Below are positions 51,385 through 60,670 of a stretch of 64,000 bases of DNA, in pieces. The stretch comes from Asticcacaulis currens. Lineage in GTDB: Bacteria > Pseudomonadota > Alphaproteobacteria > Caulobacterales > Caulobacteraceae. Numbering within the stretch: position 1 is the first letter of the stretch; each line of letters opens with the position of its first letter. The notes under the pieces are model-generated. The model was not told the DNA's origin. It saw only the letters and a list, made by a program, of their open reading frames with translations, and made no database searches. Location: assembly GCF_028550395.1 (NCBI RefSeq), contig NZ_JAQQKW010000010.1, positions 1 through 64,000 on the forward strand. The letters are read 5' to 3'. The position numbers and the translations under genes were made by a program.

Positions 51385-52641
51385 ATGACTCGTCTCGTGA
51401 TGAAGTTCGGCGGCACGTCGATGGCCGACCTCGAACGCATCCGCAGGGCGGCCCGGCTGGTGGCCGCTGAATACGATGCCGGTCACCGCGTCGCGGTCGT
51501 TGTGTCGGCCATGTCGGGCAAGACCAACGAGTTGGTCGCCTGGACCGATGGCGCGGGCAAGGCCACAGGCAAGGGTGCCGAAGGCGACGACGAATATGAT
51601 GTGGTCGTGGCTTCCGGCGAACAGGTGACGGCCGGCCTTCTGGCCATGACGCTGCGCAATATGGGCTATGACGCCCTTTCGATGATGGGCTGGCAGGTGC
51701 CGATCCTGACCTCGGACGTGCATGGCAAGGCGCGCATCCTCGACATCCCGCCGGCCAGGCTGGAAACCGCGCTTGATGCCGGTCAGATCGTCGTTGTGCC
51801 GGGCTTTCAGGGTGTCACCGAGTCGGGCCGCATCACCACGCTGGGCCGCGGCGGTTCGGACACCTCAGCGGTCGCCGTGGCGGCGGCGGTCAAGGCCATC
51901 CGCTGCGACATCTATACCGACGTCGATGGCGTCTATACCACCGACCCGCGCGTCGAATCCAAGGCCCGCCGCCTGAAGAAGATTTCCTTTGAGGAAATGC
52001 TGGAAATGGCGTCGCTGGGGGCCAAGGTGCTGCAAACCCGCTCGGTCGAACTGGCCATGGGGCAGCGCGTGCCGGTGCGCGTCCTGTCTTCCTTCGTGGA
52101 GCCGGGCGAAAATACTGATCAGGGCACCATCGTGTGCGACGAGGACGAAATCGTGGAAAAGCATATTGTTTCCGGCGTGGCCTTCAGCCGTGATGAAGCC
52201 AAGATCACCCTTCTGGGCCTGCCGAACAAGGTCGGCGTCTCCGCAGCGGTCTTCTCGAAACTGGCCGCGGCCAATATCAATGTCGATATGATCGTGCAGT
52301 CGGAAAAGCGCTCCGGCGAATACGCCAACCAGCTCTTCACCGTCGGCCGCCGCGACGCCAAGGCTGCCGCCGAAATCATGGAAGCCGCCCGAGCCGAAAT
52401 CGGCTTTGACGCCATCAAGGTCGATGAAAACGTCGCCAAGGTGTCGATCGTCGGCGTCGGGATGCGCTCGCACACGGGGGTCGCCGAAACCATGTTCCGC
52501 GCCCTGTCGGAAAAGGGCATCAATATTCAGGTCATCTCGACCTCGGAAATCAAGATCTCGGTCCTGATCGACGAAGCCTATACCGAACTGGCCGTGCGCG
52601 CCCTTCACGCGGCCTACGATCTGGACAAGATCGGACAGTAA
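51385..52641 (+). CDS. lysC: aspartate kinase
   Basis: A 418-residue aspartokinase, first step of lysine, threonine and methionine synthesis. The kinase domain starts with VMKFGGTSMADLERI; TTLGRGGSDTSAVAVAAA and CDIYTDVDGVYTTDPR are the nucleotide and aspartate sites. Two ACT domains (about 265-410) give feedback control; the second contains VGVGMRSHTGVAETMFRALSEKGINIQVISTSEIKISVLI. The ATG at 51385 is 19 bases after the REP-like element. An intrinsic terminator follows the gene. Confidence 0.97.
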   Translation: MTRLVMKFGGTSMADLERIRRAARLVAAEYDAGHRVAVVVSAMSGKTNELVAWTDGAGKATGKGAEGDDEYDVVVASGEQVTAGLLAMTLRNMGYDALSMMGWQVPILTSDVHGKARILDIPPARLETALDAGQIVVVPGFQGVTESGRITTLGRGGSDTSAVAVAAAVKAIRCDIYTDVDGVYTTDPRVESKARRLKKISFEEMLEMASLGAKVLQTRSVELAMGQRVPVRVLSSFVEPGENTDQGTIVCDEDEIVEKHIVSGVAFSRDEAKITLLGLPNKVGVSAAVFSKLAAANINVDMIVQSEKRSGEYANQLFTVGRRDAKAAAEIMEAARAEIGFDAIKVDENVAKVSIVGVGMRSHTGVAETMFRALSEKGINIQVISTSEIKISVLIDEAYTELAVRALHAAYDLDKIGQ

Positions 52642-52663
52642 GCGCTGTTCGGGTAAGGTAGAA

Positions 52664-52694
52664 GGCCGCGTGCTTTGAGTACGCGGCTTTTTTC
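52664..52694 (+). terminator. intrinsic terminator of lysC
   Basis: GCCGCGT-GCTTTGAGT-ACGCGGC followed by TTTTTTC, 23 bases after the stop. Confidence 0.92.
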
Positions 52695-52847
52695 TTTGGG
52701 CTCTATGGGTTTGTGCCGATTTGTTTCCGCGTTGTGACCGCGTAAAGTCTTCGTGACTTGTCTCAGGGGACAAGCCTCTGTAGACAGCCGCGAAAACGTT
52801 TCCCATTATGGGGAAAACGGCACACGGTTGTATGGGGAGCCGAAGCG

Positions 52848-55112
52848 TTGAGTCCAAGTCTGGTTCAGGGTGCGCGCGGTCAGCGCGGTCTGCTGCGGCA
52901 GATCCGCGAAGTCATGGCCGATGGCTCTTCGGCTCAGGCGCGTCTGGACCGCGTGGTGGAAATCATCGCCCGCTCGATGATTGCCGAAGTCTGCTCCATC
53001 TATCTGCGCCGCACCTCCGAAGAACTGGAACTGTTCGCCACCGAAGGCCTCAACCGCGAAGCCGTGCACAACACGCGCCTGCGTCTGTCGGAAGGTCTGG
53101 TGGGCGAGGTCGCCCGGTCGGGGCAGCCGCTGAACCTCAACGACGCGCCGTCGCACCCCAGCTTCTCCTACCGTCCGGAAACGGGCGAAGACCCCTATAA
53201 CTCCTTCCTCGGCGTGCCGCTGCTGCGCGGCGGGCGCACCATCGGCGTGCTGGTCGTGCAGAACATGGCCATGCGCACCTATGGCGAGGATGAGGTCGAG
53301 GACCTTCAGATCATCGCCATGGTGCTGGCCGAAATGGTGGCCGGCGATCTGGTCAGTGACGATGAACTGAAAGACATCGAAATCGCGCCGCAGCGGCCGG
53401 AGCGCCTGAAGGGGTCGAGCTTTGCCGACGGTCTGGCCATCGGCACGGTAATCCTGCACGAGGTGCCGGTGACGCCCGATCACCTGCTGTCGGACGACGC
53501 CATCGCCGAAGAGGCGCGGCTTCTGACCGCCATCGGCGACTTGCGCGACCAGATTGATCAGATGTTCGAAGGCCAGCACGGTCTGGCCGGGCCGACCTTC
53601 GATGTGCTCGAAACCTATCGCATGTTTGCCCACGACCGGGGCTGGACGCGCAATCTGGTCGAGGCGGTGCGCTCCGGCCTGACCGCCGAGGCGGCGGTGG
53701 AGCGCGTGCGCAACGAGCAGCGCGCCAAGCTCAACAACGCCCGCGACGCCTATATGCGCGAGCGTCTGCACGACCTCGAAGACCTCGGCAATCGTCTGCT
53801 GCGCGTGCTGGCGGGCCGCAATACGGTCGCCCGCGAAATCCCCGACAATGCCATTCTGGTGGCGCGCGATCTGGGCCCGGCGGACCTGCTGGAATACGAC
53901 CGCAAGAAGCTGAAAGGCATTTTGCTCGAAGAAGGTTCGGCGGCCAACCACGCGGCCATTGTCGCCCGTGCGTTACAAATCCCGTGCGTTGGGCGGCTCG
54001 ACCGCCTGCGCGATAAGGTCAATCAGGGCGATCAGGTCGTCGTCGATGGTGAAACCGGCGAAGCCTACTTACGCCCCCGCCCCGATATTCTGGGGGCCGC
54101 CGTCGCGCGCATGGACATGCGGGCCGCCCGCCGGGCCGAGTTCGAAAAGCTGAAAGACGTCGATGCGGTGACGCGCGACGGCCACCGTGTGGCGCTTCTG
54201 ATGAATGCCGGTCTGGAGTTCGATCTCGAAATCATGCACGAGACGGGCGCGGAAGGCATCGGCCTGTTCCGTACCGAGTTTCAGTTCATGGTCTCCGAAG
54301 ACCTGCCGCGCCTGAAGCGTCAGACCGAGCTTTATGAGCGGGTGATGGACGCGGCAGGCGACAAGCCGGTCATCTTCCGCACGCTCGACCTCGGCGGTGA
54401 CAAGATCCTGCCCTATATGGAGACCGAGCGCGAGGAAAACCCAGCGCTGGGCTGGCGCGCCATCCGCATGGGGCTGGACCGCCCGGCCCTGCTGCGGATG
54501 CAGGTGCGCGCCCTGCTCACGGCCGCGCGAGGCCGCGAACTGCGCATCATGTTCCCCATGGTGGCCTCGGTCGATGAGTTCCGTCAGGCGCGTGAACTGG
54601 TCGATATTGAATGTCAGTGGGCACGCCGCCGCGGCCGACCGCTGCCGCAGGTGTTGCGCGTTGGCGTAATGATCGAATGCCCGTCGCTTTTGTTCCACCT
54701 CGACGCCCTGCTGCCGATGGTCGATTTCGCCAGCGTCGGCACCAATGACCTGACGCAGTACCTGTTTGCCGCCGACCGCACCAATCCGCGCATGTCGGAT
54801 CGCTATGACGTGCTGTCGCCGCCCATGCTCCGTGCCCTTTCGACCATCCAGAAGGCCGCCGAGGATTCGGGTACGCCGGTTTCCGTCTGCGGCGAAATCG
54901 CCGGCAAGCCGCTGGAGGCCTTCGTGCTGATCGCGCTGGGCTTCAACCGCCTGTCCATGCCGCCCGCCGGCATCGGTCAGGTCAAGCGCATGATCCTGTC
55001 GCTCGACCGCGAACAGGCGTCCAAGGCTATCCGCAAGCTGATGGGCTCCTCCTATGGCTCGCTGCGTTCCGAAGTTCTGGCGCTGGCGCGCAAGCTGAAT
55101 GTGAATCTGTAA
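52848..55112 (+). CDS. ptsP: phosphoenolpyruvate-protein phosphotransferase PtsP (EI-Ntr)
   Basis: A 754-residue enzyme I of the nitrogen phosphotransferase system, passing phosphate from PEP to NPr. The N-terminal GAF domain (about 20-165) has CSIYLRRTSEELELFATEGL and VPLLRGGRTIGVLVVQN. The phosphohistidine domain has H368 in EEGSAANHAAIVARAL. The C-terminal PEP-binding barrel has GIGLFRTEFQFM, RTLDLGGDKILPY, SVGTNDLTQYLFAADR and the catalytic cysteine in VCGEIAGKP. Start: TTG at 52848 with GGGAG nine bases upstream; the frame extends 30 codons further without family similarity. It follows lysC, a common arrangement in alphaproteobacteria. Confidence 0.95.
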   Translation: MSPSLVQGARGQRGLLRQIREVMADGSSAQARLDRVVEIIARSMIAEVCSIYLRRTSEELELFATEGLNREAVHNTRLRLSEGLVGEVARSGQPLNLNDAPSHPSFSYRPETGEDPYNSFLGVPLLRGGRTIGVLVVQNMAMRTYGEDEVEDLQIIAMVLAEMVAGDLVSDDELKDIEIAPQRPERLKGSSFADGLAIGTVILHEVPVTPDHLLSDDAIAEEARLLTAIGDLRDQIDQMFEGQHGLAGPTFDVLETYRMFAHDRGWTRNLVEAVRSGLTAEAAVERVRNEQRAKLNNARDAYMRERLHDLEDLGNRLLRVLAGRNTVAREIPDNAILVARDLGPADLLEYDRKKLKGILLEEGSAANHAAIVARALQIPCVGRLDRLRDKVNQGDQVVVDGETGEAYLRPRPDILGAAVARMDMRAARRAEFEKLKDVDAVTRDGHRVALLMNAGLEFDLEIMHETGAEGIGLFRTEFQFMVSEDLPRLKRQTELYERVMDAAGDKPVIFRTLDLGGDKILPYMETEREENPALGWRAIRMGLDRPALLRMQVRALLTAARGRELRIMFPMVASVDEFRQARELVDIECQWARRRGRPLPQVLRVGVMIECPSLLFHLDALLPMVDFASVGTNDLTQYLFAADRTNPRMSDRYDVLSPPMLRALSTIQKAAEDSGTPVSVCGEIAGKPLEAFVLIALGFNRLSMPPAGIGQVKRMILSLDREQASKAIRKLMGSSYGSLRSEVLALARKLNVNL

Positions 55113-55209
55113 TTTCACCTCTGCATAAGCGCCGAAAAGGGATGAAATTTTCAAACAGGACGTCGTTTTCGATCGTATAAAGGCGTGCTTCAACTGTTCG
55201 GGTGGCCGC

Positions 55210-57249
55210 GTGTTCCGATTTCTTGCCTTCGTTTTTGCCTTTATCGCGCTGGGCTCCGCCGTTCAGGCCGCGCCGGTCAAGACGGCGCACCTGACGACCG
55301 AACTGATCGCCGAAACGACGGTTACACCGGGCGGTCAGACGTGGCTGGCCATCCGGCATACGCCGCTCAAGGGCTGGCATACCTACTGGCAAAACCCCGG
55401 CGATACGGGCTTGGCCCCGAAGGTCACATGGACCCTGCCCACTGGCGTCACCGTGTCGGAACTGGTCTTCCCGACCCCCGAAGTGCAGCCCTATATGGGG
55501 CTGACCAATTTCGGCTATAGCGGCGAAACGGCACTGCTGGCCAAGCTCACCAACGGTTCGGTGCTCAAGGACGGCGTGCTGCCGATCAGGGCACAGGTCG
55601 ATTTTCTCGTCTGCGAAAAGGTCTGCGTGCCAGAGACGGTCAATCTGACGTTCGATCTCAAAGTGACGCCAAAACCTGAGCCGGTCACCGATTTCAGCGC
55701 CGCCCGCGCCGCCTTGCCGCAAAAGGTACAGGCACAGGCGAGCTACGCGGTGTCCGGCGATACCCTGACGCTCGGCCTGCTGTCACCGAGCGACGCCAGC
55801 GCGGCCAACGATTTTGCCCATCCCGGCGGGGCCTATCTGTTTCCGCTGAGCGGTGGCGTGATCGACCCGTCGGCCAAACAGGCGATCGAACTGGGGCCGC
55901 AGGGCTTTACGGTCTCGCTGAAAACCAAGGCATCGCCCGAAGCGCCGTTTGAGGCGGTGATCCGCTTCGCGTCCGGCCGGTCCTATCAGATCAGCGCCAC
56001 AGAAGGCACGCCGCCCGCCGCTGCCAGGGGCCTCGGGGCACCGCCACAGGCGCGCCCGGCGATTAACCTGATGGGGGTGGTCGCGGCGATGAGTCTGGCC
56101 TTTGTCGGTGGTATGATTCTCAACCTGATGCCCTGCGTGTTTCCGGTGTTGTCGATGAAGCTGCTGGCTCTGGCCAGAGCCGGGCACGAGGGTGCCGCCG
56201 GCCGCCGTGAGTCGCTGTTCTACGGCGTCGGCATTCTTCTCACCTTTGCGGCCTTGGGCGGGTTGCTGAGCTGGCTCGGTTCGGCGCTCGGCTGGGGCTT
56301 CCAGTTGCAATCGCCGTGGGTGACGGCGGGTCTCTCGCTGCTGCTGCTGGCCGTGGCGCTCAACATGTCGGGCCTGTTCGAGGTGGGCTCCGGCCTGCAA
56401 TCACTGGCGGGCGGGCGTCTGTCGGTCGCCAATCCCGATGTGACGGCGCTGCTGACCGGCGTGCTGGCCGTTGTGGTCGCCGCTCCCTGCACGGCTCCCT
56501 TTATGGCCACCGCCATCGGCGTGGCCCTGGCGCAGGGGGGCGTGGTCAGCTTTGCCATCTTCCTCGCACTTGGGCTGGGCTTTGCCCTGCCGGTCGTCGC
56601 CCTCACCTTCCTGATCACCTACGTCCCGGCGGTGGCCAGCCGTATGCCGCGGCCCGGCCCGTGGATGGACCGCTTGCGGCATATTCTCGCCCTCCCCATG
56701 TACGCCGCCGCCCTGTGGATGGGCTGGGTCTTTGCGCAGCAGGTGTCAGGCCTTGGCCTGTTCGCGCTGGGACTTGCCTGTGCGCTCCTGACGGTCGGCC
56801 TGTGGTGGCCTAAGGGCCCGCGTATTTTGCGGCCTGTTTTCATCGTCATGGCGCTGGCCGTCGCGGCCACCGCCGCCGTGCAGAAGCCCGATACGCCCGT
56901 GCGGGTAGCCGTCGATCACGAAGCTTTTTCGACCGCCCGCATCGCCGAACTGCGCGCGCAGAACACCCCGGTTCTGATCAATCTGACCGCTGCGTGGTGC
57001 GTGACGTGCAAGGTGAATGAACGGCTGGTGTTTGAGACGCAGGCCTTCCGCGATGCCATCAAATCGAGTGGTACAGTCTATATGGTCGGCGACTGGACCA
57101 ATCAGGACGCGGCCATTTCGCAGTACCTCAGCCAGAACGGGCGTTCCGGCGTGCCTCTCTATGTCTATTATGGGCGCAACTCTGCCGATCCGGTGGTGCT
57201 GGGGCAGTTGTTGAACACCAAAGATGTGGTTGCGGTATTGAAGAAGTAA
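55210..57249 (+). CDS. thiol:disulfide interchange protein DsbD family
   Basis: A 679-residue membrane reductase that carries electrons from cytoplasmic thioredoxin to the periplasm. A signal peptide (1-21, ending VQAA) precedes the N-terminal DsbD alpha domain (about 30-260) with its C135/C139 pair (FLVCEKVCVPE). The membrane domain (about 290-560) has the two conserved cysteine segments NLMPCVFPVLSMK and AAPCTAPFMATA. The C-terminal thioredoxin domain has W-C597-V-T-C600. Length is longer than E. coli DsbD, typical for this alphaproteobacterial group. Start: GTG at 55210. Confidence 0.92.
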   Translation: MFRFLAFVFAFIALGSAVQAAPVKTAHLTTELIAETTVTPGGQTWLAIRHTPLKGWHTYWQNPGDTGLAPKVTWTLPTGVTVSELVFPTPEVQPYMGLTNFGYSGETALLAKLTNGSVLKDGVLPIRAQVDFLVCEKVCVPETVNLTFDLKVTPKPEPVTDFSAARAALPQKVQAQASYAVSGDTLTLGLLSPSDASAANDFAHPGGAYLFPLSGGVIDPSAKQAIELGPQGFTVSLKTKASPEAPFEAVIRFASGRSYQISATEGTPPAAARGLGAPPQARPAINLMGVVAAMSLAFVGGMILNLMPCVFPVLSMKLLALARAGHEGAAGRRESLFYGVGILLTFAALGGLLSWLGSALGWGFQLQSPWVTAGLSLLLLAVALNMSGLFEVGSGLQSLAGGRLSVANPDVTALLTGVLAVVVAAPCTAPFMATAIGVALAQGGVVSFAIFLALGLGFALPVVALTFLITYVPAVASRMPRPGPWMDRLRHILALPMYAAALWMGWVFAQQVSGLGLFALGLACALLTVGLWWPKGPRILRPVFIVMALAVAATAAVQKPDTPVRVAVDHEAFSTARIAELRAQNTPVLINLTAAWCVTCKVNERLVFETQAFRDAIKSSGTVYMVGDWTNQDAAISQYLSQNGRSGVPLYVYYGRNSADPVVLGQLLNTKDVVAVLKK

Positions 57250-57253
57250 TGGG

Positions 57254-57498
57254 CCACGAAAAACACGAAAAGCTGGAAAAAATTACAGACTGAACCTACG
57301 ACGAAGCGCGAAACATCCGAGCGTGCTTAGAGCGTATTCTGAAAAGTGTGCAACGGTTTTCGGAATCAAATGCGCGACAAAACAGAGCGTTAGAGCGGGA
57401 TTTCGATTCAGCCTGAACGAAATCCGCTCTAAGATAAACAACCGCCCTTCGGGCACAACATGAGCGTAGCCTTTTCCAGCTTTTCGTGTTTTTCGTGG
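57254..57498. repeat. 27-bp inverted repeat flanking an intergenic repeat
   Basis: The first 27 bases (57254-57280, starting CCACGAAAAACACGAAAAGC) are repeated perfectly in inverted orientation at 57472-57498. They enclose 191 bases with no gene. The pair sits between two convergent genes, so the long stem could act as a terminator in both directions, but the spacing suggests a mobile or dispersed element. Confidence 0.85.
57326..57433. repeat. dispersed intergenic repeat (rhizobial-type)
   Basis: About 108 bases bounded by CTTAGAGCG and CGCTCTAAG. Its left part (GAAAAGTGTGCAACGGTTTT, then CGGA and AAATGCGC) and its hairpin GAGCGGGATTTCG / CGAAATCCGCTC follow the plan of the dispersed intergenic repeats common in Rhizobiales and relatives. 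It lies inside the 27-bp inverted repeats. Confidence 0.7.
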
Positions 57499-57508
57499 CA
57501 AAAAAGCC

Positions 57509-57979
57509 CTACGAATTGCCGAACTCGATTACGCAATCGAGCCCCGAATCCGCCGTCGCCGGGGTGACGATCACCTCGATATTGTCTTCCAGCAGATAGG
57601 CCATGTCGTTCAGCGCGCCCTTGAGCGCATCCGGTGTCTTTGCTGCCTCGATGGCCGCCAGCTTGCGCGGCAGGTCGAGCGACACCCCTTTCAGCACGCA
57701 TTTCAGGTCATTGTCCGTGCCGCGCGCCTTGAGGTCGAGATGGCCTTTCAGATTGCGCTCGGACAGGGTGCTGATCTCCCGCGCATAGGTCTTGAAACCG
57801 GCTGAGGTCAGAAGCGTCAGGGACGGGCTTTGGGCCATACGCACCGTGCGCGCCTTCAGCGTACCGGCATCCCGGACGATAGCCGCATAGAAGGGCTCTT
57901 TCGACAGCGGATTGACCGTCGGTGTCGCGGCCACAGCGGGCGTCGTCAGCAGAATGGCGATCAGCGCAAGGTGTTTCAT
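57509..57979 (-). CDS. exported hypothetical protein
   Basis: A 156-residue protein with a signal peptide (1-18, ending AVAA). The mature part is helical, with two cysteines (LKCVLKG near 95, LDCVIEFGNS at the C-terminus) that could form a disulfide. No family recognised. It is convergent with dsbD across the repeat. The gene upstream (DUF1178) is on the same strand, 86 bases away. Confidence 0.65.
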   Translation of the reverse strand: MKHLALIAILLTTPAVAATPTVNPLSKEPFYAAIVRDAGTLKARTVRMAQSPSLTLLTSAGFKTYAREISTLSERNLKGHLDLKARGTDNDLKCVLKGVSLDLPRKLAAIEAAKTPDALKGALNDMAYLLEDNIEVIVTPATADSGLDCVIEFGNS

Positions 57980-58065
57980 GACGGCTCCTTCGTCTCCCCT
58001 TATGCAAGAGCCCGGCCAAAAAAGCGTTAATCCCGCCGGACTGTTCTGCCGTCACGAGGCGGAGA

Positions 58066-58500
58066 TTAGTTCAGCGTCTTGGGCTTGGGCGTTTCACCCG
58101 CCGGAATCGGCAGGGGAGCGACCGGGATACCGTCGTCGATGAGTTCACGCACCTCGTCACGGCTGGCCTCGCCATAGATAGGACGTTCCGGCGCCAGGCC
58201 TTCGTGCATGTCGCGGGCTTCGCGGGCAAAGCTGTCGCCCACATAGTCGAAATTCTGCTCTACATGCGTGCGCACGCGGTGCATGGCCTCGGCCACGGCC
58301 TTGCGCATATCCGACTGACGGCTCTCGACGGCTTCGGAGGTGCGCACCATCGGGGCCATGATCGCCTTTTCGACCTGTGCGCTGCCGCAATGCGGACACT
58401 CGATCAGCGCCCGCGTCTTCTGCTCGTCAAAGGCGGCTGAATTGGAAAACCACGCCTCGAACTCATGCTCATGCGCACATTTGAGGGCATACCGGATCAT
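58066..58500 (-). CDS. DUF1178 family protein
   Basis: A 144-residue protein. The N-terminus IRYALKCAHEHEFEAWFSNSAAFDEQ and the zinc-ribbon pair C8 / ECPHCGS near 36 are the family signature. The rest is helical, ending in a proline-rich tail (VAPLPIPAGETPKPK). Function unknown; the family is nearly always beside a carbon-nitrogen hydrolase and glutaredoxin gene in alphaproteobacteria, as here. Its ATG overlaps the stop of the nitrilase gene by four bases, so they are translationally coupled. Confidence 0.9.
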   Translation of the reverse strand: MIRYALKCAHEHEFEAWFSNSAAFDEQKTRALIECPHCGSAQVEKAIMAPMVRTSEAVESRQSDMRKAVAEAMHRVRTHVEQNFDYVGDSFAREARDMHEGLAPERPIYGEASRDEVRELIDDGIPVAPLPIPAGETPKPKTLN

Positions 58501-59339
58501 ACGCGTACAAAGGTCCTGTCGTGTTGCAACTGAGGGATGGCCGTGCGGGCGCGTTCGACCTCCGACAGGTCGATCTCGGCCATCAGCACCGCCGGGTGGT
58601 CGTGGTCGAGCCGCGCCATGACCTCACCCCACGGATTAATGATCATCGAATGGCCCCAGGTCTTGCGGCCATCCTCGTGCAGACCGCCCTGCGCCGGAGC
58701 GAGGACGAAACAGCCGGTTTCGATGGCACGGGCGCGCAGCAGCACCTCCCAGTGCGCCTGCCCGGTCGGCACGGTAAAGGCCGCCGGCACCGCGATCATC
58801 GATGCCCCGCCCTGCGCCAGAGCGCGATGCAGATAGCCGAAGCGCACATCGTAGCAGATGGTCAGGCCCAGCCCGCCCCACGGCGTCGGCGCAATCACCG
58901 CCCGTTCGCCGCCGCAGACACCCGCCGACTCGCGATAGACCTCGCCATTGGGCGTGGTGGCGTCGAACAGGTGGATCTTGTCGTAAAAGGCGACCTCTTC
59001 GCCAGCCTCGTTGAAAAAGACGGTCCGGTTGACCGCCCGGTCTTCGCCTGCGACCGGCGAACGGACAATGGCCGAACCCAAGAGCGTCGGGACGCGATAC
59101 CGCGCCGCCAGCGCCTTGACGCCCGCCACACAGGCGTCCGCCTCCAGCGTGGTAACGACCTGCGCCTTCCTGTCCTTGCGCTGCTCCATCAGATTGGAAC
59201 ATTCGGGCGTCAGGATAAGCTGCCCCCCTGCGGCCACGGCCGTTTCATAGAGCGGCTTCAGGTGATCGAACGCCCGGACCGGGTCGGCGGGCGTGTTCAG
59301 TTGCAGCAGGGCGACTTTGAGGGGGGCGGCGTGGGCCAT
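58497..59339 (-). CDS. carbon-nitrogen hydrolase (nitrilase superfamily, Nit1-like)
   Basis: A 280-residue hydrolase with the catalytic triad E46 (LILTPECSN), K121 (FYDKIHLFD) and C162 (GLTICYDVRFG). This group (Nit1/NitA-like) is best known for hydrolysing deaminated glutathione, a metabolite-repair reaction, which fits its position next to glutaredoxin. The gene starts one base after the glutaredoxin stop and overlaps the DUF1178 gene by four bases: one operon grxC-nit-DUF1178. Confidence 0.9.
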   Translation of the reverse strand: MAHAAPLKVALLQLNTPADPVRAFDHLKPLYETAVAAGGQLILTPECSNLMEQRKDRKAQVVTTLEADACVAGVKALAARYRVPTLLGSAIVRSPVAGEDRAVNRTVFFNEAGEEVAFYDKIHLFDATTPNGEVYRESAGVCGGERAVIAPTPWGGLGLTICYDVRFGYLHRALAQGGASMIAVPAAFTVPTGQAHWEVLLRARAIETGCFVLAPAQGGLHEDGRKTWGHSMIINPWGEVMARLDHDHPAVLMAEIDLSEVERARTAIPQLQHDRTFVRV

Positions 59340-59594
59340 CTATACCGCCAGCAGAGGGTCCAGACCGCCGCGCGAATCGAGCGACACCAGATCATCGCAG
59401 CCACCGACGTGCAGACCGTCAATGAAGATTTGCGGATAGGTGGCGCGCCCCGACCGCTCATTCATTTCCTTGCGCAGTTCCGGATCGTTCGAAGCAACGA
59501 TTTCCTTATACGGAGCCCCCTTGGCGTCCAGCAGCGCCTTGGCGCGCTCGCAATAGGGGCAATAGGGCTTGGTATAGATTTCAATATTCGGCAT
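59340..59594 (-). CDS. grxC: glutaredoxin 3
   Basis: An 84-residue monomeric glutaredoxin with the dithiol site C12-P-Y-C15 (YTKPYCPYCERAKALL), the cis-proline in TYPQIFIDG and the glycine pair GGCDDL. It reduces disulfides and glutathione mixed disulfides. First gene of the grxC-nitrilase-DUF1178 operon; gene order is conserved in many alphaproteobacteria. Confidence 0.95.
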   Translation of the reverse strand: MPNIEIYTKPYCPYCERAKALLDAKGAPYKEIVASNDPELRKEMNERSGRATYPQIFIDGLHVGGCDDLVSLDSRGGLDPLLAV

Positions 59595-59716
59595 GGGGGT
59601 CCACAGTCAAAACGCAACCTTGTCACAAACCATCATATAGGCAAGGGTTTGCAAGTTTTAAAGACGGACCTGTGGCTGACGCGTGACAGGGAATAACAGG
59701 TCGTTATGCCTCTTCA

Positions 59717-59742
59717 TACCTCCCCAGCTTGCTGGGGAGGTA
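59717..59742. repeat. CCTCCCC palindrome downstream of comF
   Basis: TACCTCCCCAGC-TT-GCTGGGGAGGTA, a perfect 12-bp arm palindrome with a 2-base loop. It is seven bases past the comF stop and could act as its terminator. Confidence 0.75.
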
Positions 59743-59748
59743 TAAGGA

Positions 59749-60618
59749 TTAGACCTCCGCCGCCGGCACGGCGCGCGCCAGCACCAGCACATCGACCTCA
59801 CGCACCCCGGCCTCGCGCAGAGCCTTGGCGCAGGCCGTGAGCGTAGCACCGGAGGTGAAAACATCATCGACCAGCAGCACCCGCCGTCCGCGCAAACGCC
59901 GCGCGCCGGAGGCCGTTACCACAAAGGCCCCCTTCACATTCTCAAAACGATCTTCGCGGCGGCCTCTGGCCGTGCGGGCGCGGCTGAACTGCACCGAAGT
60001 GGCGCGCTGTCGGATCAGGGCGTCGGGCACAAAGTCCTTCTGATACTGCCGCGCCAGAGGCCGGGCCAGCTCCGCCGCCTGATTATAGCGGCGCTGAAAC
60101 AGCCTGCGCCAGTGCAGGGGCACGGGCACGATCACATCGACCTTCTCCATCAGCTCGGCCCCGGCCCGCGACAGCCAGCCCGACAGGATGGGCCGCAGAT
60201 CGAGCCGGTCCGCGTGTTTGAACGCCAGAATCAGGCCCTTCGAAGCCTCGGTATAAAGACAGGCGGCGCGGCCACGGCGAAACGGGAACGGCTTTTGCGT
60301 GCAGCCCTCACAAAGCGCCCCGGCCCCCAGAAACACCCCGCCTTCAAACGGGCGGGCGCACATGTCGCAGCCCTGCCCCGTCAGGAAGCGAATGGCGCTC
60401 CAGTCGTCCGCCGTTAGGCCGCCGGCCTGCACCGCGTCTTTTACCCCCGCTGAATTCCGCAGATCGGGGTCGTGATTGAGCGCCTGACGCGGATAAAGCG
60501 CATCCAACAGGCGGGTCCCGCCTTCGCGCAGACGCGGCATGAGCGCCTGTTCCGCCACCCACGTTTTCAGCCCGTCTATGGACAGCCGCATCCCCACCCC
60601 GTTTAAGCTGTCGCGCAT
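59749..60618 (-). CDS. comF: ComF family phosphoribosyltransferase-like protein
   Basis: A 289-residue protein with an N-terminal zinc site (C84-x2-C87, C103-x2-C106) and a C-terminal phosphoribosyltransferase domain ending in VLLVDDVFTSGATL. In ComF proteins this is linked to DNA uptake during natural transformation; the reaction is not established. Start: ATG at 60618; an ATG at 60591 (RLSIDGLKTW) would remove nine residues. It is divergent from the methyltransferase gene, with 52 bases between starts. Confidence 0.88.
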   Translation of the reverse strand: MRDSLNGVGMRLSIDGLKTWVAEQALMPRLREGGTRLLDALYPRQALNHDPDLRNSAGVKDAVQAGGLTADDWSAIRFLTGQGCDMCARPFEGGVFLGAGALCEGCTQKPFPFRRGRAACLYTEASKGLILAFKHADRLDLRPILSGWLSRAGAELMEKVDVIVPVPLHWRRLFQRRYNQAAELARPLARQYQKDFVPDALIRQRATSVQFSRARTARGRREDRFENVKGAFVVTASGARRLRGRRVLLVDDVFTSGATLTACAKALREAGVREVDVLVLARAVPAAEV

Positions 60619-60670
60619 CTTGGCCCGAAAACCGCTTCACACTTTCCGGGATGCGCGATATCTGCACAGC

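Noticed and set aside
57270-57500. 27-bp inverted repeats considered as ends of an insertion sequence
   Set aside because: No transposase frame between them and the enclosed DNA is only 191 bases; kept as a repeat.
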